A DNA stretch of 64,000 nt, taken from contig CALYLW010000545.1 in the NCBI GenBank assembly GCA_944989445.1, forward strand, positions 188,856-252,855, read 5' to 3'. Below are positions 56,519 to 64,000 of this stretch, piece by piece (within the stretch, counting starts at the first letter, position 1; every line of letters begins with the position of its first letter). The notes under the pieces were generated by a model. It was not told the origin of the DNA, ran no database searches, and saw nothing but the letters and a program-made list of their open reading frames with translations. This DNA comes from Ampullaceana balthica. Its lineage: Eukaryota > Mollusca > Gastropoda > Lymnaeidae. The translations under genes were made by a program, and so were the position numbers.

Positions 56519-56592
56519 TTTGTGAAGATTGCAATTTTGAATACATGTATGAGTGCCCATTACATGCCCTTACTCCAGTTCAAGATCCAAAT
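56519..56592 (+). CDS. PRDM9: PRDM9-like, exon 5 (zinc knuckle)
   Basis: The acceptor TTTGTATTTTCAG ends at 56518. The exon reads FCEDCNFEYMYECPLH, a C-x2-C-x7-C-x2-H knuckle equivalent to the CEMCQNFFIDSCAAH knuckle just before SET in vertebrate PRDM9, then ALTPVQDPN. The donor AAT/GTAAGA is phase 0. The next intron is 5.5 kb, inflated by a SINE and a full-length LINE. Confidence 0.9.
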
Positions 56593-56642
56593 GTAAGAAT
56601 AAAATATCTTTTAATTTTAAAAGCTACTTAAAAATATTTAAT

Positions 56643-56940
56643 AATAATTGTCTTATGTCTTATCTATACAGACGCTCCTTCTATACAGAAGATTAATGCG
56701 TCCACACACCATGCAGGTCTGTTGGCAAGTGATGCAGCGTTCACAGGCCACGGCTATAAGGGTTCCACGCATTACCCAGCCGCCTTTATTTCCCTAACTA
56801 GTGTTAGGTACCCATTAGGAGCTGGGTGGACTCAGGGACACCGTAGGCCCCAGGAACAAATCCTTGACTTCACATGGATTTGAACCCGTGACCATCGGTA
56901 TGCCAGATGAGCGTGCATTCCACTCTACCACCATGCCCCT
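56643..56940 (-). mobile_element. SINE family 1, full length, in PRDM9-like intron 5
   Basis: The minus strand has head GGTGGTAGAGTGGAATGC, B-box GGGTTCAAATCC, body GGGTACCTAACACTAGTTAG and GCGGCTGGGTAATGCGTGG, and tail GAAGGAGCGTCTGTATAGAT with AAGACATAAGAC. It is antisense to the gene. Confidence 0.9.
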
Positions 56941-56944
56941 AAAA

Positions 56945-58019
56945 ACATTTTACATAAACATTTTTTTTTAAAATAACATAGCCTACAAGTTGTTTTTTTT
57001 TAAAGATATATATATATATTTTTTTTTAAAGTTAATATTTGAATCTTGAAGATTGACAATTCAGTGCATTATAATATAATTTCAACAAGAATCTGCACAT
57101 AATTTCTTTTAAAAAATACATTTAATAAATATAATACAATAATAATAATATATATAGGCAATTGCAAAGCAATCAAATAGCAATTATATTAATTTCAATA
57201 GGAAATAATTGGTATTGAAAAATTTAAGAAAATCTATATTGTTCATACAATCGTGTTATGTTTGCTTTTATGGTCATATACGAGAGTGATTTCATAGTTT
57301 TTGGTTCTTTTTTGTTTTACTAAGCTAAGTTACAGATTTTTAAAAGAAAAGAGTATATTAATCAAACAACAGAATACAATGATTTTTTTAAAATGCCTTA
57401 ATGAACTCCATAAATGCAAATTTGTTTATTTAATATGTACATTAATGAAAAATGTTAGGTAACAGTCATTCATAAAACTTGAGTAGACTCTAAGGGAATG
57501 GAAGTGCCATGTAAAAAAATCACTAAATTACATTAAAGAAGTTGTAAGTGTAAACTTGATTAATTCTATCAATTATAAACTAAATTATTATGTATATAAA
57601 TCCTTTAAATTTTATTGCAAGCATTAATTACAATATATGATATTTACAACCACTGTTAGATTGTACATAAATATAGATAATTAGTTCAACCCTGATGAGG
57701 ATTTATGTTTAAATTGTAAGTATTTTTAAGGTTCCTATCGGAAATAAAATAAGTTTTTATAGGGAGGGGGAAGGTTAAGATGATGGTGAGGAATTTAGCC
57801 AAAAGTATAAATGGTATTTTAATGGCAGTGGGCAATATTGTTGTTATGAATAAAGTTTGAGGAGAATAGTTATACTTCACTTGGACCTAACATTAGCATG
57901 TTTATTAGATAATATTTACATCTATTGAATTAGTGATACAAATTAAACAAACACACCTCTATAGCTCCTAACCTCATTCCAGTTTAAATAGTGCTTTTTT
58001 TAAGAGAGTACATAACAGT
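56945..58019 (+). other. Intron 5 sequence, AT-rich
   Basis: Apart from poly-T and (TA)n tracts near 56960-57030 and 57140-57160, nothing is recognised. Confidence 0.5.
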
Positions 58020-58034
58020 TTGATATACCATGAT

Positions 58035-61000
58035 GCTACTTACTTACTTACTTATGCCTTTCTACCCCGTCTGGGGCATAGGCCGTCTACAAGAACTTTC
58101 CTCTCCAATTGCTTCCAGGTGTATCCCATATTTTGCATGTCAGCCTCTAGCTCGCGTCTCCATGTATTTTTTGGTCTTCCTCTCTTTCTCTTTCCCTGTG
58201 GGTTCCATGTTAGGCATTGTCTGGTGGTGCTACCTGGGGGTTTTCGGAGCGTATGTCCTATCCATCTCCACCTCTTTTTTATGATGTCTTCATCAATAGG
58301 CACCTGGTGTGTCCTTTCTAGTAACTCTTTGTTATTTATAGTATTTGGCCATTTGATTTTCAGGATCTTTCGAAGGCATATGTTTATGAATGTCTGCACT
58401 TTCTGCGTAAGGCTCGCTGTTGTTTTCCAAGTTTCTGCACCATATAGGAGGACTGTTTTGACATTTGTATTAAAGATTTTGACTTTGGTCTGCAGTTTCA
58501 GCTCCTTCGACTCCCATATTTTCTTTAATAATACAAATGCTGATCTAGCTTTTCCAATCCTAGCCCTTACATCTGCATCGGATCCGCCATTTATGTCTAT
58601 GGTGCTGCCTAGGTATGTGAAGGACTCCACTTCTTCCAGTGCCTTTCCTGCCAGATGGACATGCTCATGGTTGGATGGGTTTATCTTCATGATTTTTGTT
58701 TTACTTTTATTTATGTTGAGGCCAAGCTGTGCCGAAAAGGTGGCTACGTCTTTTGTCTTTTCCTGCATTTGTTGCTGGTTGTGGGACAGAAGTGCAATGT
58801 CGTCCGCGAAGTCTAAATCATTCAATTGTTCCCAGAGTGTCCACTGTATCCCATTCCTCTTTTTGTCTGTGGATTTTTCCATTATCCAGTCAATGGCAAG
58901 GATGAATAGTAAAGGGGACAAGAGGCATCCTTGTCTGACTCCTGTTTCGACTGTAAAGGAGTCTGTGAGTCTACCTTCGTGGACCACCCTGCATGTCATT
59001 TCTTCATAAGAGCTCTGAATGATCCTCACTAGTTTCCCTGGTACTCCATAGTGTCGGAGAAGTTTCCACAAGGTTTGTCTGTCCAGGCTATCAAAGGCCT
59101 TTTCATAGTCTATAAAATTTATATATAGAGAGGAGTTCCATTCGATGGACTGTTCTACGATGATTCTCAGTGTTGCTATTTGATCTGTGCAGGATCTGTT
59201 TTGGCGGAAGCCGGCCTGTTGATCTCGTAGCTGCATGTCGACCTTGTCTTTCATTCTGTTCAAAATAATTCTGTTAAAAACCTTTCCTGGTACAGATAGC
59301 AGTGTAATTCCTCTGTAATTTGCACAGTTGCTGAGATCCCCTTTCTTTGGGATCTTGATGAGGTATCCTTCTTTCCAATCTTTTGGAACTCTCTCTTCTT
59401 CCCATATCTTCTCAAACAGAGGGTGCAGCATGTTGACTATTGTGTTTATGTCCGCTCTCATCATCTCTGCTGTGATGTTGTCCGGTCCCGGTGATTTCCC
59501 TAGTTTGAGCTGCTTGATGGCCAGGGCTATTTCTTCCTTATTTGGTGCGCCTTCTTCTATTTGTAGGTCTTCATTTGCTGGTTGTATGTCTGGCGTGTCT
59601 GTGGGTGGGGGCCTGTTTAATAGTTCCTTAAAGTATTCCATCCATCTTTTTTGTTGCTCTTTCTTTTCTGTTATAGATCTCCCTTCTCTATCTTTGACAG
59701 GTCTCTCCGGCCTTTTGTATCTCCCTGACAGTTTTCTTGTTATGTCGTAGAGCTCTTTCAAGTTGCCCTTCCTGGCTGCTTCTTCTGCTTTGGATGCTAG
59801 GCCATCTATGTGGGCATTTTTATCTTTTTTAATGCTGTTTTTTACCTTTTGGTTTACTTCTTTATATCTCTCTTGCGCTTTCGTTTTCTCAGCCCTGGTG
59901 CGGCTGCTGTTAACTATATTTTTCATTTCTTTTCTCTCTTTTATTTTTTGCAGTGTGTTTATTGAGAGCCAGTCTTTTTGTTTCTGTTTCACTGATCCTA
60001 AGACTTCTAGGCAGGTGGATGTTACAGACGTCTTTATACTTTGCCACATATGTTCTACTTGGTCGTCTTCTGTTTGGTCTTCTGTTTGATCTTCTAGCAC
60101 TTGGAACTTATTCCTCAAGGTGGCACTAAATTCTTCCCTTTTCTGATCATTTGCCAGAAGTGCTACATTGAATTTGGTTCGCTTCGCAGTTGGCTGTTCC
60201 CAGTCTTTCTTTAGCTTTAATTTAAGTCTTGCACAGACCAGATGGTGATCGGATGCTACATCTGCTCCTCTTTTTGCTCGTACATCTTGTAGAGACTTTC
60301 TAAATTTTTTGCTAATGCATATGTGGTCTATTTGGTTTTGCGTTTTGTTGTCTGGGGATACCCATGTTATCTTGTGAATGTTTTTATGTTGAAATTCGCT
60401 TCCACCAATAACAAGCTCGTTTGTTGCGCAGAAGTCCGCTAGTCTTTCTCCGTTCTCATTTCTCTCTCCTATACCGTGGCGTCCCATGGTTTCCTCATAC
60501 CCACTGTTGTCTTTTCCAATTTTGGCGTTAAGGTCTCCCATTAGGATGTTCAGGTCTCTATTTGGGAATTTTTCTATTAGTGCTTGTAGTCTATTGTAGA
60601 ATGTTTCTTTCTCTTCTTCTTTGCTGTCGTTGGTGGGTGCATAACACTGTATTATGTTCATCTTTATTTTCTTTTTCTTGGTTCGGAAGGTTGCTGTTAT
60701 TATCCTTGGTCCATGTGCTTCCCATCCAATCAATGCTTCCTGTGCCTTCCTTGACAGCATCAAAGCGACTCCTTGCGTGTGCGGAGCATCTTCCTCCTCA
60801 TGCCCCGAGTACATTAGCATTTCTCCAGAGGCCAAAGTTATTTGCCCAGCTTGTATCCATCTTGTTTCGCAGATACCAAGCAGTGTAAGTTTGTAGGATC
60901 TCATTTCTGCTGCCACCTGCGCTGCTTTCCCTGCTTCATACATGGTTCTGACGTTCCACGTGCCTATATTTGTTTCCTTAGAAAGGAGGGTCTTCGGCTT

Positions 61001-61200
61001 TGAGGCTTCCAGTATAGCCTGGGTTTGGCCACAATGCTTCATAGCTCTTCTTGGAGAAGAAGAGTCCTCTCTTCTCAGGACTGAAATTTGTTTGTTTTTT
61101 CTTGTTGGCGTTTCTGTAGCAATTTGTTTTTACGGGTGAGGTCGCTGGCCTCACGCCAACCCTCCTCCTTTTGCACCCGGGCTTGGGACCGGCCTTGGCG
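58035..61200 (-). mobile_element. Full-length-looking RTE-like LINE in PRDM9-like intron 5
   Basis: Read on the minus strand the element has a 5' UTR of about 150 bp (CAAGGCCGGTCCCAAGCCC region near 61170), one long intact ORF (58052-61042) and a short 3' end finishing in four TAAG units at 58037-58055. Short-unit tails and a single ORF suit RTE-like LINEs. I could not find a convincing target-site duplication, so the 5' edge is approximate. Confidence 0.88.
58052..61042 (-). CDS. LINE endonuclease / reverse transcriptase, intact 996 aa
   Basis: The N-terminal APE-type endonuclease has GTWNVRTM (27-34), ICETRW (57-62), QCYAPTND (132-139), GDLNAKIG (169-176), NQIDH (236-240) and SDHHLV (264-269). 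The RT has NYRGITLL (575-582), [12 protein letters not shown] (611-622), [10 protein letters not shown] (643-652), [10 protein letters not shown] (701-710) and the catalytic FADD (745-748). The C-terminus carries [14 protein letters not shown] and [13 protein letters not shown] motifs. It nicks chromosomal DNA and reverse-transcribes the element RNA at the target. There is no stop or shift, and all catalytic residues I can judge are present, so the copy is young or active. The start is the first Met, 26 residues before the endonuclease motif. It is antisense to the host gene. Confidence 0.95.
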   Translation of the reverse strand: MKHCGQTQAILEASKPKTLLSKETNIGTWNVRTMYEAGKAAQVAAEMRSYKLTLLGICETRWIQAGQITLASGEMLMYSGHEEEDAPHTQGVALMLSRKAQEALIGWEAHGPRIITATFRTKKKKIKMNIIQCYAPTNDSKEEEKETFYNRLQALIEKFPNRDLNILMGDLNAKIGKDNSGYEETMGRHGIGERNENGERLADFCATNELVIGGSEFQHKNIHKITWVSPDNKTQNQIDHICISKKFRKSLQDVRAKRGADVASDHHLVCARLKLKLKKDWEQPTAKRTKFNVALLANDQKREEFSATLRNKFQVLEDQTEDQTEDDQVEHMWQSIKTSVTSTCLEVLGSVKQKQKDWLSINTLQKIKERKEMKNIVNSSRTRAEKTKAQERYKEVNQKVKNSIKKDKNAHIDGLASKAEEAARKGNLKELYDITRKLSGRYKRPERPVKDREGRSITEKKEQQKRWMEYFKELLNRPPPTDTPDIQPANEDLQIEEGAPNKEEIALAIKQLKLGKSPGPDNITAEMMRADINTIVNMLHPLFEKIWEEERVPKDWKEGYLIKIPKKGDLSNCANYRGITLLSVPGKVFNRIILNRMKDKVDMQLRDQQAGFRQNRSCTDQIATLRIIVEQSIEWNSSLYINFIDYEKAFDSLDRQTLWKLLRHYGVPGKLVRIIQSSYEEMTCRVVHEGRLTDSFTVETGVRQGCLLSPLLFILAIDWIMEKSTDKKRNGIQWTLWEQLNDLDFADDIALLSHNQQQMQEKTKDVATFSAQLGLNINKSKTKIMKINPSNHEHVHLAGKALEEVESFTYLGSTIDINGGSDADVRARIGKARSAFVLLKKIWESKELKLQTKVKIFNTNVKTVLLYGAETWKTTASLTQKVQTFINICLRKILKIKWPNTINNKELLERTHQVPIDEDIIKKRWRWIGHTLRKPPGSTTRQCLTWNPQGKRKRGRPKNTWRRELEADMQNMGYTWKQLERKVLVDGLCPRRGRKA

Positions 61201-61204
61201 GAGT

Positions 61205-62105
61205 TGCTGCAACTCTTCTATTTTGAAATCTGCAGAACTATTTTAGAAACATAGTTCTATTTTTAAATTGTTGATAAAAATGGTAGCAATATTTTCCCAG
61301 GTCCCCTATTATTTTTTAATTTTATATCTGTCACCACCAATGTTCCTTTTAGCTGCATATTTGCGCAGCCATGCAGATATCTGACCAATATTGTTCAGCA
61401 GTTTAGAATTACAGCTAGAAAATTTTGTAAAATTGTACACACAAAAATGGATGATGTGCAACTTTGTACATAAGTTTGATATTTAGTACACAGACCAACA
61501 AACCTAAGAGGTCACATTGGTCACCACATGCATTTATTGTTTTTCTGGAATGTGGCAACTTGCTTGTCCCTGAGCTAAGCCTGAATTAGCAAACCTGGTA
61601 GATCCCATTAAGCGTGATAGATTTTTTAGGAAATAGGACCTGACAAAATATGTATCTCCCTCCTTCCAACAACCCACACCTGCCTTCCAGAGTTCAGGCT
61701 CATTTAAAGGTTAGGTAACAAAAAAAAGTTTAAGAAGAGAACGGTTATCTACAAAGATTAATGTAGCTGTGTGAGGACTTATCCCAAGGCTTAGCAATGC
61801 ATAGATATACCCCAAAAAAAGTAGTTCATTGCGCTGGATAATGATGAAAAGGTAGGAAAGAGCAGAGAACAATGAACAATACTTTGACAGAGGCAGTATG
61901 TATTCCAAGGAACTAGATAAATGCTTATTTTTTATGCCATAAATGAACTTAGTCAAAGCAGGACCTAAGTAAAGTTGTATCAGGTTAAATTATGAAATAT
62001 GAAAAAACAATTTGAAAACACATTTTTAAATATTTCTTTTTTTTAATGCAAACTTCACAAAAACTTAAAAATAGAAAAATACACTATTTTCAATATTTAA
62101 TTTAG
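61205..62105 (+). other. Intron 5 sequence between LINE and exon 6
   Basis: AT-rich; no repeat or coding exon recognised up to the acceptor at 62105. Confidence 0.5.
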
Positions 62106-62315
62106 GTACTGCCAGAGTGTGAGAAAGGTTTGGACTCCAACTACTGTTGGAAAACTTTGCCCCAAGGACTTGCCATTAAGAAATCCAAAATCAAAGGTGC
62201 TGGTCTGGGAGTTTTTGCAACTACATTTTTTCCAACTCGAACCAGATTTGGACCTTATGTTGGGAAGAAAGAGAAAAATGAAGATGTGGCTCATGAGTCT
62301 GGCTATAGCTGGCAA
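62106..62315 (+). CDS. PRDM9: PRDM9-like, exon 6 (start of PR/SET domain)
   Basis: The acceptor AATATTTAATTTAG ends at 62105. Seventy codons read VLPECEKGLDSNYCWKTLP, then QGLAIKKSKIKGAGLGVFA, FGPYVGKKEK and ESGYSWQ. This aligns with [29 protein letters not shown] and NSGYSW of vertebrate PRDM9, the first part of the PR/SET fold that binds the cofactor. The donor CAA/GTGAGT is phase 0. The exon is in phase with both neighbours. Confidence 0.93.
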
Positions 62316-62667
62316 GTGAGTAATAGATAAAATATAATGATTTTATTAAATAGTAAGTCAAATCTAGGACCTGCTAAACAAGTTATCTTGATTTATAATT
62401 AATATAAATTTAATAATAATAATATATAACTGTCCCTGACATGTGCAAATAGCTTCCTAATTGTAAATCTGAAAAATTAAAATATTTCCTAGAAGGTTTG
62501 ACAGCATGGAGATTTAAATAATGGAAATATTGTCCTTAGAGAATTCTATAGACAAAGATTTAAATGTGGCAAAAAAAAATGAATGGTTTAGTCCAATAAT
62601 ACAAGCATTTGATATAGCTGTCTTTTTAAAATCAGGGATTCTAATTTTCTACTTCTTGATTTTAGAG

Positions 62668-62875
62668 CAGTGCTTCTCAAACTTTTTAGTATTGCGAACC
62701 AGCAGGAATTTTTTCCATTGCACCAGGGACCAGTGCACTATTTTCCCTGCACTGACAATTTTTTCTGTCCTTTTTTTGAGAACATCTGCGGACCGGCAGC
62801 GGATAGTCCACGAACCGGCAGCGGATGGTCCACGGACCGGCACCGGTCCGCGGACCACCACTTTGAGAAGCACTG
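62668..62875. mobile_element. hAT MITE (CAGTGCTTCTCAAAC), copy 2, perfect TSD
   Basis: CAGTGCTTCTCAAACTTTTT and CACTTTGAGAAGCACTG are inverted ends. The 8-bp duplication TTTTAGAG is perfect on both sides. The interior carries CGGACCGGCAGCGGATGG-like repeats, with one extra unit compared with the copy at 17788-17972. It lies in intron 6 of the PRDM9-like gene. Confidence 0.95.
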
Positions 62876-62879
62876 TTTT

Positions 62880-63691
62880 AGAGCATATGACGATCATTAT
62901 GGCTCATATAGTTGGGAGTTGTCAGAATTTTCATTAAATATCATACCATAAATTAAACTCCATCTCTGAATTTCTATTCAAAGTTTCTCTCTCTTTTATG
63001 AGTTTCTATCCTAAATTAATAGCCAATTCCATCCACGCTTTCATTCAGTGTTTACCATATTCTTGTATCTATATCAATGTTTATTTTATGTGTTAAAGTG
63101 TATCATAAAACTTAATGTGCCTAACATACATTCACTTTTATATTTAAAATGATCAAAATAATCTGAGACGGGATGAAAATGTTTAAGATGATGATACTTT
63201 TAATTCCATGTATGAGATAAAGGATCCTATAAACTTGTAAAAAATAAACTATGTTTATGGCCTATAAATATTATTTCAGTGGAATACTTTAAAATATCTT
63301 TGGAACTCATTATAACTCAATATTTTTTAACAAGATTCAGAGTACACTGAATATTTTCTGAGCAACTCAGAGAAACTGTTCATTGTTATAGTGTATGAAA
63401 TGACAACTTTACTACTACATACATGTAACTTTTTACCCATCATGTGCCAGAAGCCATTTACATAGATTTTTCCATTCAGATTGGTCCCGTGCTTTCTGGT
63501 CCAGTAGATTTCCTTGTATCCCATAATTTAGGAGTCTGCTGCTGGCTTGTGAAAATGTGTGATGTACTTTGACTGACTTGTCAAGTTGGTTATATTTATT
63601 TGGTAACATTTTAAAAAAATGTATTTTAAATATTTGTCAGGAAGCCTTAAATATGTGATTAAATTGTCATCATTATCATTAAAATATTTAG
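62880..63691 (+). other. Intron 6 remainder with LINE-like fragment
   Basis: Around 63410-63540 the minus strand resembles a LINE C-terminal end (ARDQSEW, KWLLAHDG in different frames), strongly decayed. Nothing else is seen before exon 7. Confidence 0.4.
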
Positions 63692-63871
63692 ATCTTCAAA
63701 GATGGCAAGCCTTCTCACTTTGTTAATGCCAGTGACCCAAGCTACTCTAATTGGATGAGGTTTGTTAATTGTGCAAGGAATGAAGATGAGCAGTGTGTAA
63801 CTGCCTACCAACATGCAGGAGAAATCTATTACAGAACACACAAGGATGTTTTTCCTGGAACAGAATTACTG
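63692..63871 (+). CDS. PRDM9: PRDM9-like, exon 7 (PR/SET core)
   Basis: The acceptor ATTAAAATATTTAG ends at 63691. Sixty codons read IFKDGKPSHFVNASD, then SNWMRFVNCARNEDEQ, AYQHAGEIYYRTHKDV and FPGTELL. This aligns with WANWMRYVNCARDDEEQ, FQYHRQIFYRT and PGCELL of vertebrate PRDM9, including the NWMR-VNCAR substrate/cofactor region. The donor CTG/GTAAAA is phase 0. The next expected residues, V-W-Y-G with the catalytic tyrosine, and any zinc-finger array lie outside the window, so activity and DNA binding cannot be judged here. Confidence 0.93.
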
Positions 63872-64000
63872 GTAAAACAATGAAAAGATATGGGTACTGG
63901 GTCTTTTTCTTCTGAAATACCTTTCAATTTTAACTTAAGGCCTCCATATCTAATCAAACAATAATAAGTTTTGAAGAAATGGATTATCCAGAATAATGTC
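63872..64000 (+). other. Intron 7, cut by window end
   Basis: This follows the donor after exon 7; no coding sequence is visible. Confidence 0.6.

Noticed and set aside
58020..59009. 329-codon plus-strand frame
   Set aside because: It is the antisense of the LINE reverse-transcriptase ORF and has no recognisable domain.
61139..61200. HDV-like self-cleaving ribozyme at the LINE 5' end
   Set aside because: GGCCGGTCCCAAGCCCGG is suggestive because some RTE and R2 elements carry such ribozymes, but I could not fold the nested pseudoknot by eye. A covariance search would decide.

Overview
The window is eukaryotic nuclear DNA, most likely from a gastropod mollusc. The evidence is: genes split by GT-AG introns; a leucine-rich-repeat/LDLa receptor of the type first known from the snail Lymnaea (GRL101); molluscan-style LINE and SINE families; and a very high load of minisatellites. 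The species cannot be named from sequence alone. Cellular genes are few and most of the window is repeats.

Region by region: 1-4277 is a Ty3/gypsy LTR retrotransposon on the minus strand, cut by the window edge, with its 5' LTR, candidate primer binding site, gag, protease, RT, RNase H and the start of integrase visible. It abuts a 29-bp minisatellite (4278-5035). 4278-7599 and 20265-22880 are two copies of one segmental duplication. Each carries the 29-bp minisatellite and the transmembrane part of a GRL101-like receptor on the minus strand. The first copy is a truncated pseudogene that later took a 400-bp LINE insertion. The second keeps the LDLa and LRR ectodomain and has only two single-base frame breaks. 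Between them lies a probable two-exon minus-strand gene (exons 14531-14652 and 9328-9526) for a small secreted protein with eight cysteines; its 5-kb intron holds a broken LINE and a 20-bp minisatellite. 15.6-19.4 kb holds a hAT transposase relic and nested TIR elements.

24-47.3 kb is dominated by tandem repeats: 8- to 58-bp units in more than a dozen independent arrays, with MITEs, SINEs and transposon relics between them. I saw no convincing gene there apart from a weak signal-peptide-like exon near 36.2 kb. Across the window, tandem arrays total roughly 13 kb. 47.4-53.0 kb holds nested inverted-repeat elements, some with a hammerhead-ribozyme-like core, plus more MITEs and SINEs.

53.77 kb to the right edge is the plus-strand 5' part of a PRDM9-type gene: seven phase-compatible exons encoding a KRAB-like segment, an SSXRD-like segment, a zinc knuckle and most of the PR/SET methyltransferase domain. 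The rest of SET and any zinc-finger array lie beyond position 64000. Its introns hold a 5'-truncated LINE, a SINE, a hAT MITE with perfect target-site duplication, and a LINE with an intact 996-codon ORF in antisense orientation.

The identifiable genes do not form one pathway. The receptor and secreted protein would act at the cell surface or outside the cell. The PRDM9-like protein would be a nuclear H3K4/K36 methyltransferase by family knowledge.
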